From Thermoplasmata archaeon (lineage in GTDB: Archaea; Thermoplasmatota; Thermoplasmata; Thermoplasmatales; Aciduliprofundaceae), in assembly GCA_021160945.1 (NCBI GenBank), contig JAGHBQ010000089.1, positions 1 through 6,019 on the forward strand: DNA of 6,019 nucleotides. Reading direction: 5' to 3'. Position numbers and translations under genes: made by a program. Below the pieces are notes generated by a model. The model was given only the letters and a program-made list of their open reading frames with translations. It did not search any database and was not told the DNA's origin. This document shows, in pieces, positions 1-5,892 of this stretch; the stretch's first letter is position 1, and the number at the start of each line of letters is the position of its first letter.

Positions 1-218
1 GAGCTGAGAAAGTCATTTACCATACTTTATTTGAGAGAAAAGAAGATGCGTATAAACTGAAAAAATTTGTTGAAGGTCTCTCCAATCCCAAGGAGGTTAA
101 GCATGTAGCTCTTACTCCATCTACCAATGTGTTCTATGTTTTTATGAAATTAAATATTGATAGCCTGGAAAAAGATTTGAAACACATTGTAAGATTTGTA
201 AATGAGGAAATTACATAA
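1..218 (+). CDS. C-terminal fragment of an unrecognised protein
   Basis: An open frame enters from the left edge (first full codon at base 3) and ends at a TAA at 216-218, giving 71 residues that begin AEKVIYHTLF and end FVNEEIT. The frame has no internal stop and has the Lys/Glu-rich, Ile/Val-rich composition of the other genes here. The last part (VKHVALTPSTNVFYVFMKLNI, then an amphipathic helix SLEKDLKHIVRFVNEEI) reads like alternating beta strands and a helix, as in small alpha/beta C-terminal domains. I do not recognise the family and propose no function. There is no membrane segment, Cys cluster or obvious catalytic motif in the visible part. The gene is followed by the convergent tRNA-Phe gene, so it is the last gene of its transcript. 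Confidence 0.7.
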   Translation, partial: AEKVIYHTLFERKEDAYKLKKFVEGLSNPKEVKHVALTPSTNVFYVFMKLNIDSLEKDLKHIVRFVNEEIT

Positions 219-237
219 ATAAGATATTCGCTCAATC

Positions 238-242
238 AAAAA
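238..242 (-). terminator. T-run terminator of tRNA-Phe
   Basis: On the minus strand a run of five T occurs 16 bases after the tRNA discriminator base. Archaeal RNA polymerase commonly terminates at T-runs without a hairpin, so this is the likely transcript end, with the tRNA 3' end then made by processing. The run is short, so the call is tentative. Confidence 0.4.
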
Positions 243-257
243 GCAAGCTAGGGAAAG

Positions 258-330
<73 letters not shown>

Positions 331-360
331 TTTTTCTAAAGGCATAATAAAGAAGCAAGA

Positions 361-366
361 TTTAAA
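361..366 (-). promoter_or_regulatory. TATA box (box A) of tRNA-Phe
   Basis: TTTAAA within GTTTTAAATC on the minus strand is centred about 33 bases before the mature tRNA 5' end. With the usual archaeal spacing of about 26 bases, transcription would begin near 337, leaving a leader of roughly 7 bases for RNase P to remove. The element lies inside an 18-base near-palindrome (355-372). Because TTTAAA is self-complementary, it could in principle also fire to the right, but no start codon is suitably placed for that. Confidence 0.45.
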
Positions 367-402
367 ACTTGCGTTTTCTCAAATTTTAAAAACTCATGGG
401 AA

Positions 403-410
403 TATTTTAA
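403..410 (+). promoter_or_regulatory. TATA box of the HAD phosphatase gene
   Basis: TATTTTAA is centred 26-27 bases before the ATG at 433, exactly where box A should be if transcription starts at the start codon. No Shine-Dalgarno sequence is visible between 411 and 432, which fits a leaderless mRNA. A second A/T-rich element at 381-391 would give a 20-base leader lacking a ribosome site and is less likely. Confidence 0.5.
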
Positions 411-432
411 TCATGGTATCTATTTACCCTTG

Positions 433-1065
433 ATGCTTCTAATCTTTGATCTGGACGGCACCATAATCGATACCAGAGATGAGATAGAGTATACATTCAG
501 AAAAGCCTTCCAAAACCTCGGCCTTCCATTTGATGAAAGAAAGATGGAGAAACACATAGGACTCGCTGTTGAAGAACTCATAGAATGCTTACTGGGCTAC
601 TATGACCCAGAGATTGAGAAAGAAATCAAAAGAGTTTACTTGGGACTTAAGGAAAGAAAAATCAGGGTATTCCCTGGAATGGAGGATGTTTTGAAATGCA
701 ATGGTTTCAAGAAGGCAATATACACTTCCAAAAGAAGAGATGTAGCCATACGAGATCTTGAATATGTTGGACTTGCCAATTTTTTCTCCGTAATAGTGGG
801 AGCAGATGATGTGAGAAAAAAGAAACCTGATGGAGAGGGTGTGAAGAGAGCGATTGAGCTTACAGGGGAAAATAAAGAGGATGTTTTTGTTATAGGAGAC
901 ACCGAAATGGACATTCTGGCGGCAAAAAATGCCGGTGTGAAAAGCATCGCAGTGACATGGGGTTTCAGGAGCAAAGATTTTCTGAGAGCTCTTGAACCAG
1001 ATTTCATTGCACAACATCCTAAAGATATTTTGAATATCTTCTCTGACAGGAAAAGTTATTTTTAG
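433..1065 (+). CDS. HAD-superfamily phosphatase, phosphoglycolate phosphatase type
   Basis: This 210-residue protein shows the whole HAD hydrolase signature. Motif I is DLDGT at residues 6-10 (nucleophile Asp6, general acid/base Asp8). Motif II is T98 in AIYTSK. Motif III is K131 in KKKPDGEG. Motif IV is GDTEMD at 155-160, which binds Mg2+. The roughly 60 helical residues between motifs I and II form a type C1 cap, typical of phosphoglycolate phosphatase (Gph) and pyrophosphatase PpaX relatives. It should act in the cytoplasm, hydrolysing a small phosphate ester; family members remove 2-phosphoglycolate or other damaged metabolites, and the exact substrate cannot be read from sequence. Length is normal. 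I chose the ATG at 433 over the TTG at 430 because motif I then sits at the expected distance and the TATA box is correctly spaced. The gene lies 20 bases ahead of argS on the same strand and may share its transcript; a functional link is not implied. Confidence 0.9.
   Translation: MLLIFDLDGTIIDTRDEIEYTFRKAFQNLGLPFDERKMEKHIGLAVEELIECLLGYYDPEIEKEIKRVYLGLKERKIRVFPGMEDVLKCNGFKKAIYTSKRRDVAIRDLEYVGLANFFSVIVGADDVRKKKPDGEGVKRAIELTGENKEDVFVIGDTEMDILAAKNAGVKSIAVTWGFRSKDFLRALEPDFIAQHPKDILNIFSDRKSYF
1056..1064 (+). promoter_or_regulatory. possible internal TATA box for argS
   Basis: TTATTTTTA overlaps the last codons and stop of the HAD gene and is centred 26 bases before the argS ATG. No clear Shine-Dalgarno sequence lies between it and the ATG. 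This suggests that argS may have its own leaderless transcript besides read-through from the HAD gene. Because the element is also coding sequence (Ser-Tyr-Phe-stop), it could be chance. Confidence 0.35.
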
Positions 1066-1085
1066 ATGGTTGTAATGGAACCTCT

Positions 1086-2741
1086 ATGGAAATCCTGAGC
1101 ATCTTCAGAGATGAGGCGGAGAGATTGTTGAGAAATGCTGGATATCCTGGTAAGGTAGAGCAGGCAAGGGAGGAATTTGGAGATTTCACCTTTCCATGTT
1201 TCTCCTTGGCAAAAGAGAGAAAAATGAATCCTGCTCTCATAGCAAAAGATGTGGTAAGAAATATGGAGAAAAGTGAATATTTTGAGAAAATAGAGAATGT
1301 GGGTGCCTATGTGAATTTCACTATAAACCCAAAGAAGCTTGCGGAAATCACACTCAGTTCTATCATTCAAGGAGAGATATTCAAATTTGAAGAGAAAGGA
1401 AAGGTTATAGTAGAGCATACCAGTGCAAATCCCACGGGACCTCTTCATGTAGGTAGAACCAGAAACTCCATAATAGGAGATACTGTGGCAAGAATACTTC
1501 GAAGATTCGGATATGATGTGGAAGTTCAATATTTTGTTAACGATGTGGGGAAACAGGTAGCTACACTTCTCTGGGGTGTGAAGAACCTGCGGGTGGAGGA
1601 GGAGGGAGAGAGGGAGGACTACAGATATGTGAAGTACTATCAGGCAGCGTATGAGGAGCTTGAGAAGAGACCAGAAATAGAGAAAGAAGTTCAGGAGATA
1701 ATATGGAAGTATGAGCGTGGAGATCAGGAGCTGAGAAATCTTGCAGAAAAATATGTTGGAGGGATTATGAGGGGAATTGCAGAGAGCTTAAAGAGAATTA
1801 ATGTGGAGTTTGATGAGTTTGTATGGGAATCCTCTCTGGTTGAAAGGTCAAGAAAAATTCCCCCGATGATTAAAGAGTACTTAAAGGAGGAAAATGGAGC
1901 TTATTATATTGATCTCAAAAAACTTGGGGTAGAGGAAAAAGATAAGCTGTTTCTTTATCGCAGTGATGGTACAACCCTCTATCCTCTCAGAGATATAGCA
2001 TATCATCTTTACAAGGCAGAGAAGGCAAGGTATAATATAGATGTGCTAGGTGAAGATCACAAACTCCACTTCCAAGCCATTAAGAGAATCATTGGTTTAT
2101 TGAAGCCAGATACTCGATTGGATGCTCTTTTTTATTCTTTTGTAAAGCTGCCTGAAGGAAAGATGAGTACTAGAAAGGGTAGGGTTGTTTACTTAGATGA
2201 TCTTGTAGAAGAGGGAATGAAGAGAGTTGAGGAAATAATCAGAAAAAGAGGATACTCTGAGGAGGAGAAAAAGAAAATAACGAAGATGGTAGCAGTGGGA
2301 GCTATAAGATTCCATATTCTCAATGTGCAAGAGGAAAAACCCATTACGTTCAAATGGGAAAATGCACTGAATTTTGAAGGGGAAAGTGGGCCATTCATTC
2401 AGTATACCCATGCAAGGGCGGAAAGCATAATGAAAAAGACATCCTGGGATAGGAGTTTTAATTCACAATACATCTCTCACCCCCAAGAGATCAAACTTGT
2501 GAAGCTAATGGCAAGATATCCAGAAATAATAAAGGAGGCGGCAATGAAATTAACACCCTATGTTGTGGCGAAATACGCATATTCATTGGCATCCCAATTC
2601 AATCAATTTTACAGAGACTGCCCGGTTATAAAGGCAGAAAGTGGTATAAGAGAGTTCAGACTTGCTCTTGTATATTCCTTTAAAGCACTAATAAAAGATT
2701 TACTTGAGCTTCTGGGAATAGAAGCACCGGAAAAAATGTAA
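1086..2741 (+). CDS. argS: arginyl-tRNA synthetase (class I)
   Basis: Charges tRNA-Arg with arginine using ATP, in the cytoplasm. The 551 residues match the usual ArgRS length and domain order. Residues 1-85 form the ArgRS-specific N-terminal domain that contacts the tRNA elbow (GDFTFPCFSLAK at 32-43). The catalytic Rossmann domain has the HIGH motif as HVGR at 121-124, within the typical EHTSANPTGPLHVGRTRN context, and NDVGKQ at 152-157. Further on are the YRSDGTTLYPLRD stretch at 291-303 and the KMSKS loop as KMSTR at 359-363. The helical DALR anticodon-binding domain runs from about residue 430 to the end, closing with LLGIEAPEKM, a typical ArgRS terminus. All motifs are intact. The ATG at 1086 is the only sensible start; ATGs at 1066 and 1075 are in another frame. 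The gene follows the HAD gene by 20 bases and meets the surface-protein gene tail to tail 13 bases after its stop. Confidence 0.97.
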   Translation: MEILSIFRDEAERLLRNAGYPGKVEQAREEFGDFTFPCFSLAKERKMNPALIAKDVVRNMEKSEYFEKIENVGAYVNFTINPKKLAEITLSSIIQGEIFKFEEKGKVIVEHTSANPTGPLHVGRTRNSIIGDTVARILRRFGYDVEVQYFVNDVGKQVATLLWGVKNLRVEEEGEREDYRYVKYYQAAYEELEKRPEIEKEVQEIIWKYERGDQELRNLAEKYVGGIMRGIAESLKRINVEFDEFVWESSLVERSRKIPPMIKEYLKEENGAYYIDLKKLGVEEKDKLFLYRSDGTTLYPLRDIAYHLYKAEKARYNIDVLGEDHKLHFQAIKRIIGLLKPDTRLDALFYSFVKLPEGKMSTRKGRVVYLDDLVEEGMKRVEEIIRKRGYSEEEKKKITKMVAVGAIRFHILNVQEEKPITFKWENALNFEGESGPFIQYTHARAESIMKKTSWDRSFNSQYISHPQEIKLVKLMARYPEIIKEAAMKLTPYVVAKYAYSLASQFNQFYRDCPVIKAESGIREFRLALVYSFKALIKDLLELLGIEAPEKM

Positions 2742-2749
2742 AAAGAAAA
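2731..2749 (-). terminator. T-rich terminator of the surface-protein gene
   Basis: On the minus strand, just past the TAG stop of the large gene, the transcript meets a four-T run, a five-T run and a six-T run separated by one to three bases, overlapping the end of argS. Such T-clusters are the normal archaeal termination signal. A perfect 9-base inverted repeat (2742-2750 with 2761-2769) immediately precedes and overlaps it. Confidence 0.5.
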
Positions 2750-2769
2750 GAGTTCTATTTCTTTTCTTT
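2742..2769. repeat. inverted repeat at the convergent gene junction
   Basis: AAAGAAAAG at 2742-2750 is perfectly complementary to CTTTTCTTT at 2761-2769, with a 10-base loop containing the stop codon of the minus-strand gene. It lies exactly between two convergent genes. The arms are A/T-rich, so the hairpin is weak. It may help bidirectional termination, or it may simply reflect T-rich terminators on both strands. Confidence 0.5.
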
Positions 2770-5769
2770 CTTCTTAGATTTTGTTCTCTTTGTGAACTTC
2801 TTTCCTTCCTTCCTCTTTTTCTGTGCAACCCATCCTATGTAACCGATGATGCCGATTACCGCAATCACACCAATAACTATGGCTGGTGTTTTCCATGCTG
2901 CCTGATTTACTGTCACATCCACTTTCTTCTCGTTGTCAGTGGAATAACTGGATGGCTCTCCGGAACAATAAACCTTTACTGTAACCTTATACTTTCCTGG
3001 TGAATCTGGTGTCCAGGTCACACTCTGAATTGCATAGCTTCCATTGGCAAGACTGGTGAAGCTTTCATTGGCAACTTCCTTTCCATTTACTATGATGGCA
3101 ATGTAGTAAACATCTGCATCTCTATTTCCGTTGTTGGTTACATTTACCTGGAATGTGAGTTGTTTTCCCTCAACTTTGTCTCCTTTTACTTCCACGGTGT
3201 TTATACCAAGATCGGGCCTTACAGGTGTCACATGGATGCTTCTGTTAAGCACTGCATAGTTACCATCTTCATCACTCACATTCAGTATGATGTAGTAAGT
3301 TCCATACTCCTTAAATTTGAGTTCCAGTTTGTCTGAGGAAAAACTTCCATTAAGCAGATCGTACACTGTAGAATTGACTTCTTGATATTTGCTATCTTTT
3401 ATGCTCCATGACCAAGAGGCAATAGTTCCATTATCTGGGTCGTAACTCTCCGAAGCATCAAAGAGCACCTCCTCTCCTTCTTTGATCTCTGAAACTTCCT
3501 TGCCCTCTGAAAGCATCTTCATCTTCACAACAGGCTTGGTTATGTCTTCAACTTTAACACTGAATTTTATGGTAAGATTATTACCAACCGCATCCTGAAG
3601 TCTAACCTCAATGCTATATGTGCCATTTCTTGAGGGTTTCTCAAAGGCATAGGTCTTGTTTATGCCCGTAGAATTCTCCCCATTGAAGCTCCATTCCACA
3701 TTGAGAGGAAGTGTTACCTTGTGCACACCGTCGTAGGTGTCATAGCTGGAGGTGGCATCGTATACTATTTCCTCCGATTCATTTACAATTAGAGTGTCAG
3801 GGATAACGGCGAGATTGTTCTCTATTTCCACAATTCCAGAAGATTCACCAATTTCATATTTCACGCTTTTGAGGTCCAATGTTTCATTTATCTTAGCAAG
3901 AACTTTTCCGGAAGGATCTTTAATCACTATATTGGCTGTGGGCCAGCAGGAATCTGCAAGTATATTTATTTCTGTCTCATTACTGTTCTCACCCACATCT
4001 GTAACCTTGAGCTTGAGTGTGTGTTTACCTTCGCTCAGTTTTGCAGATACATTTGCCACTCCCTCACCAGATGCAAGAGTGGAGGAGTCCAAACTCCATA
4101 AATATGTGGTATTTCTCCAGTCAACCTTGTCTCTTACAGTATCGTAGACCACGCTTGAGGCGTTGAACCATACATTGGTGTTTGCAGGCACTACAATAGT
4201 ATAATTCTCGGAGGATTGATTCACCACATACTCCCTGTTTTCCATATTTTCCCAGCCAAATTTGAAGTGCACAGGGTCCAGATATAGCTTAGGTTCTTTT
4301 CTTTCCTTTATCACAAGGGTTATTGGAGTGTTCTCCACATCACTTATTGTTATACTATTCACATAGCCTTCCACTTTTGCCTTGTCTACTTCATTACTTC
4401 TCTGCAGATCATCTGGGAGTAGAATTGTATACTCATAGGTTCTCTTCGTACCCACCACTTTGTCAGAAGATGCATATAGAAGAAGATTTATGCTTCCATC
4501 CTTGAGCATCTTTTCTTTGTTTATCTCATCGTTGGTATAGGTTGCTTTAATGTTGAAGCGATATCCATCTTCTCCATATTTTGTAATTGGAGTATAAGAG
4601 GTGCTCTTGCTCTTCAGCTCATAAATATTACCATCAACACTCACAAAATCATTCGTGTACTCTTTTACGCGGTTCTCCATATAATTTATAAGTTCTGCCT
4701 CGCTGAGTCCAAGAAGTCTCATTTGATAGTCGAGAACACCATACTCAGAATAGGGTAATCCCTGGATCACGGTACTCTCAAGAACCTCGAAGATATAATT
4801 TAGAGTCAGAGTGTTGAGATTATCTGAAAACTGGAGAGAGTATGCATGGGAGGTCTCCACAGGGTTCAGCTCTATATTCATAAGAGATTCTGTGGGTGTT
4901 TCTCTCGCAATCCCATATCCATCTGCCGTTACTGTAAGATAATAGCTGCTGTATTCATCGTTTCTTAAATAGAAGCTGAATGTTCCGTCCTGGGAGGTGA
5001 ATGTAAACAGAGGTTCATCGTTGCTCTTCTTTGCAAGAGTAATCCTTGTGGCCTCACTTACTATACTCCCACTGGAATCCCGGACCATTCCCCATATCTT
5101 GGTATAATCGCTCAGCTCTATATTGATAGTGCCAGAAGAATCAACCACTGTGTAGTATGTTTCTTTCACTCCTCCCTCATTGTAGATCACTTTAATCACA
5201 GCAGGGAAAGTAACATTGAATGTGGCCTTCTTAGAAGAGTTGGAAATCAGATGATCTCCACAGATCTCTGCTTGGACCAATAAGGAGTTGTGGCTGTAAA
5301 TGTATACCTCACCTTCAGCATCCTCTCCCCCTTTAGTGAGCTTAAGGGTAATTTCGGAGGAGAGAGCATATCTTACAAGGGTTATGTTGTCAAAGATTCC
5401 TCCTTCCAGGCGGGTTGTTCCATCTGGACCCACCTTTATCAGGGCATACCCTGCATCAAACACATAAGCACCAATTTTTATTGGATCTATCCTTACCATA
5501 TAAACTCCATACTCCACATCATCAAATCTGACAAGGGGTGTGGATACTTTCTCATCAACAAGATTACCATTAATATCGTAAAGGAAAGCTTTAACCTCAG
5601 AGAGAAAATCAGTGGCATAAGTAAATGCATCTTGGTATATTACAACAAAACTAACGCTACCGGTCTGCGGCTCCAGTGCGCTGCTACCCTCAACTGCGAT
5701 TAATCCGCTGAGGAGCAGCAAAGCGATCGCTGCTATCACTTCTCCTTTTTTCATCCTTCTTCTGTTCAT
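2755..5769 (-). CDS. large PKD/CARDB-domain cell-surface glycoprotein, membrane-anchored
   Basis: A 1004-residue predicted surface or S-layer-associated protein. Residues 1-31 are a signal peptide (MNRRRMKKGE, hydrophobic core IAAIALLLLSGLIAV, probable cleavage after SSA). Residues 37-135 form a beta-rich domain, and 222-303 resemble a carboxypeptidase regulatory-like domain (IWGMVRDSSGSIV, DGTFSFYL, VTADGYG). Residues about 310-495 match no family I know. Three PKD-like domains follow at about 496-606, 655-742 and 743-850, with signature strands such as VYDATSSYD (669) and LFDASESYD (769), W-S strands, and closing strands KVTDVGEN and NVSDEDGN. A CARDB-like domain lies at 851-955. One transmembrane helix at about 961-982 precedes a cytoplasmic tail with 14 Lys/Arg in 22 residues. 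There are 23 N-X-S/T sequons, 20 of them between residues 517 and 909. The ATG at 5769 has a good Shine-Dalgarno site; Met6 is the alternative start. Known PKD and CARDB domains mediate extracellular contacts; an S-layer or adhesion role here is inference. No catalytic domain is visible. Confidence 0.85.
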   Translation of the reverse strand: MNRRRMKKGEVIAAIALLLLSGLIAVEGSSALEPQTGSVSFVVIYQDAFTYATDFLSEVKAFLYDINGNLVDEKVSTPLVRFDDVEYGVYMVRIDPIKIGAYVFDAGYALIKVGPDGTTRLEGGIFDNITLVRYALSSEITLKLTKGGEDAEGEVYIYSHNSLLVQAEICGDHLISNSSKKATFNVTFPAVIKVIYNEGGVKETYYTVVDSSGTINIELSDYTKIWGMVRDSSGSIVSEATRITLAKKSNDEPLFTFTSQDGTFSFYLRNDEYSSYYLTVTADGYGIARETPTESLMNIELNPVETSHAYSLQFSDNLNTLTLNYIFEVLESTVIQGLPYSEYGVLDYQMRLLGLSEAELINYMENRVKEYTNDFVSVDGNIYELKSKSTSYTPITKYGEDGYRFNIKATYTNDEINKEKMLKDGSINLLLYASSDKVVGTKRTYEYTILLPDDLQRSNEVDKAKVEGYVNSITISDVENTPITLVIKERKEPKLYLDPVHFKFGWENMENREYVVNQSSENYTIVVPANTNVWFNASSVVYDTVRDKVDWRNTTYLWSLDSSTLASGEGVANVSAKLSEGKHTLKLKVTDVGENSNETEINILADSCWPTANIVIKDPSGKVLAKINETLDLKSVKYEIGESSGIVEIENNLAVIPDTLIVNESEEIVYDATSSYDTYDGVHKVTLPLNVEWSFNGENSTGINKTYAFEKPSRNGTYSIEVRLQDAVGNNLTIKFSVKVEDITKPVVKMKMLSEGKEVSEIKEGEEVLFDASESYDPDNGTIASWSWSIKDSKYQEVNSTVYDLLNGSFSSDKLELKFKEYGTYYIILNVSDEDGNYAVLNRSIHVTPVRPDLGINTVEVKGDKVEGKQLTFQVNVTNNGNRDADVYYIAIIVNGKEVANESFTSLANGSYAIQSVTWTPDSPGKYKVTVKVYCSGEPSSYSTDNEKKVDVTVNQAAWKTPAIVIGVIAVIGIIGYIGWVAQKKRKEGKKFTKRTKSKKKEKK
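2758..2822 (+). terminator. pyrimidine-rich terminator region of argS
   Basis: Downstream of argS the + strand is almost entirely T and C. It has an 18-base pyrimidine run at 2758-2775 and a 26-base run at 2797-2822 that ends in five T. This would terminate argS transcription in an archaeon. The same bases, read on the other strand, encode the Lys/Arg-rich tail of the surface protein, so it is unclear how far selection for termination shaped them. Confidence 0.45.
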
Positions 5770-5777
5770 AGGTTTTT

Positions 5778-5783
5778 CCCTCC
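5778..5783 (-). promoter_or_regulatory. Shine-Dalgarno site of the surface-protein gene
   Basis: GGAGGG on the minus strand ends 8 bases before the ATG at 5769. This strong match to the archaeal 16S rRNA 3' end decides the start at 5769 over the second Met codon at 5754. It sets this gene apart from the other complete protein genes in the window, which show no such site. Confidence 0.75.
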
Positions 5784-5798
5784 ATAATCTCTTCTCGG

Positions 5799-5806
5799 TG
5801 AGGGGG
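5799..5806 (+). repeat. TGAGGGGG direct repeat, copy 1 of the divergent promoter
   Basis: TGAGGGGG followed by AAA. It begins at the predicted transcription start of the surface-protein gene and extends upstream of it. The second copy is at 5853-5860 in the same orientation, 54 bases away, about five helical turns. It could be an operator half-site; nothing else in the window supports a named regulator. Confidence 0.35.
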
Positions 5807-5820
5807 AAAATCTCTTTCTG

Positions 5821-5828
5821 TTTAAATA
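5821..5828 (-). promoter_or_regulatory. TATA box (with BRE-like A tract) of the surface-protein gene
   Basis: Minus-strand TATTTAAA preceded by the purine-rich GAAAAC (a BRE-like element). With standard spacing, transcription starts near 5799, giving a leader of about 30 bases that contains the Shine-Dalgarno site. The match to the archaeal consensus is the best in the window, which fits strong expression of a structural surface protein, though expression level is inference. Confidence 0.6.
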
Positions 5829-5852
5829 GTTTTCTTTCCTCTTAAGATTTCT

Positions 5853-5860
5853 TGAGGGGG
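5853..5860 (+). repeat. TGAGGGGG direct repeat, copy 2 of the divergent promoter
   Basis: Second TGAGGGGG, followed by TAA, so 10 of 11 bases match copy 1. It lies just upstream of the TATA box of the transporter gene and upstream of the surface-protein promoter, so a bound protein could influence both. It may instead be part of a BRE-like context. Confidence 0.35.
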
Positions 5861-5864
5861 TAAT

Positions 5865-5872
5865 TTTAAATA
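5865..5872 (+). promoter_or_regulatory. TATA box of the MFS transporter gene
   Basis: TTTAAATA within AATTTTAAATATGG is centred about 25 bases before the ATG at 5893. No Shine-Dalgarno sequence lies in between, so the transcript is probably leaderless. The element faces away from the surface-protein promoter, making 5770-5892 a divergent promoter region. Confidence 0.55.
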
Positions 5873-5892
5873 TGGGCTGAGAATTAAGAAAA

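Noticed and set aside
1..12. Similarity of the first bases (GAGCTGAGAAA) to bases 1728-1738 in argS
   Set aside because: Eleven shared bases in an A/G-rich genome, in unrelated reading contexts; most likely coincidence, with no sign of a repeat element.
430..432. TTG as the start of the HAD gene
   Set aside because: The ATG at 433 directly follows, places the DLDGT motif normally and suits the TATA spacing. TTG would add only one residue.
1062..1529. A 155-codon minus-strand open frame opposite argS
   Set aside because: It lies wholly opposite conserved ArgRS motifs, including HVGR, and encodes an aromatic- and Ser-rich sequence with no domain.
3752..4147. A 131-codon open frame on the + strand, inside the surface-protein gene
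   Set aside because: It is antisense to the PKD-like domains. Its Ser/Thr/Phe-rich low-complexity translation is what the reverse strand of such a gene yields, and it has no promoter or ribosome site.
5290..5703. A 137-codon + strand open frame antisense to the N-terminal part of the surface-protein gene
   Set aside because: No recognisable domain and no start signals. The opposite frame has a signal peptide, domains and a Shine-Dalgarno site, so this is a shadow.
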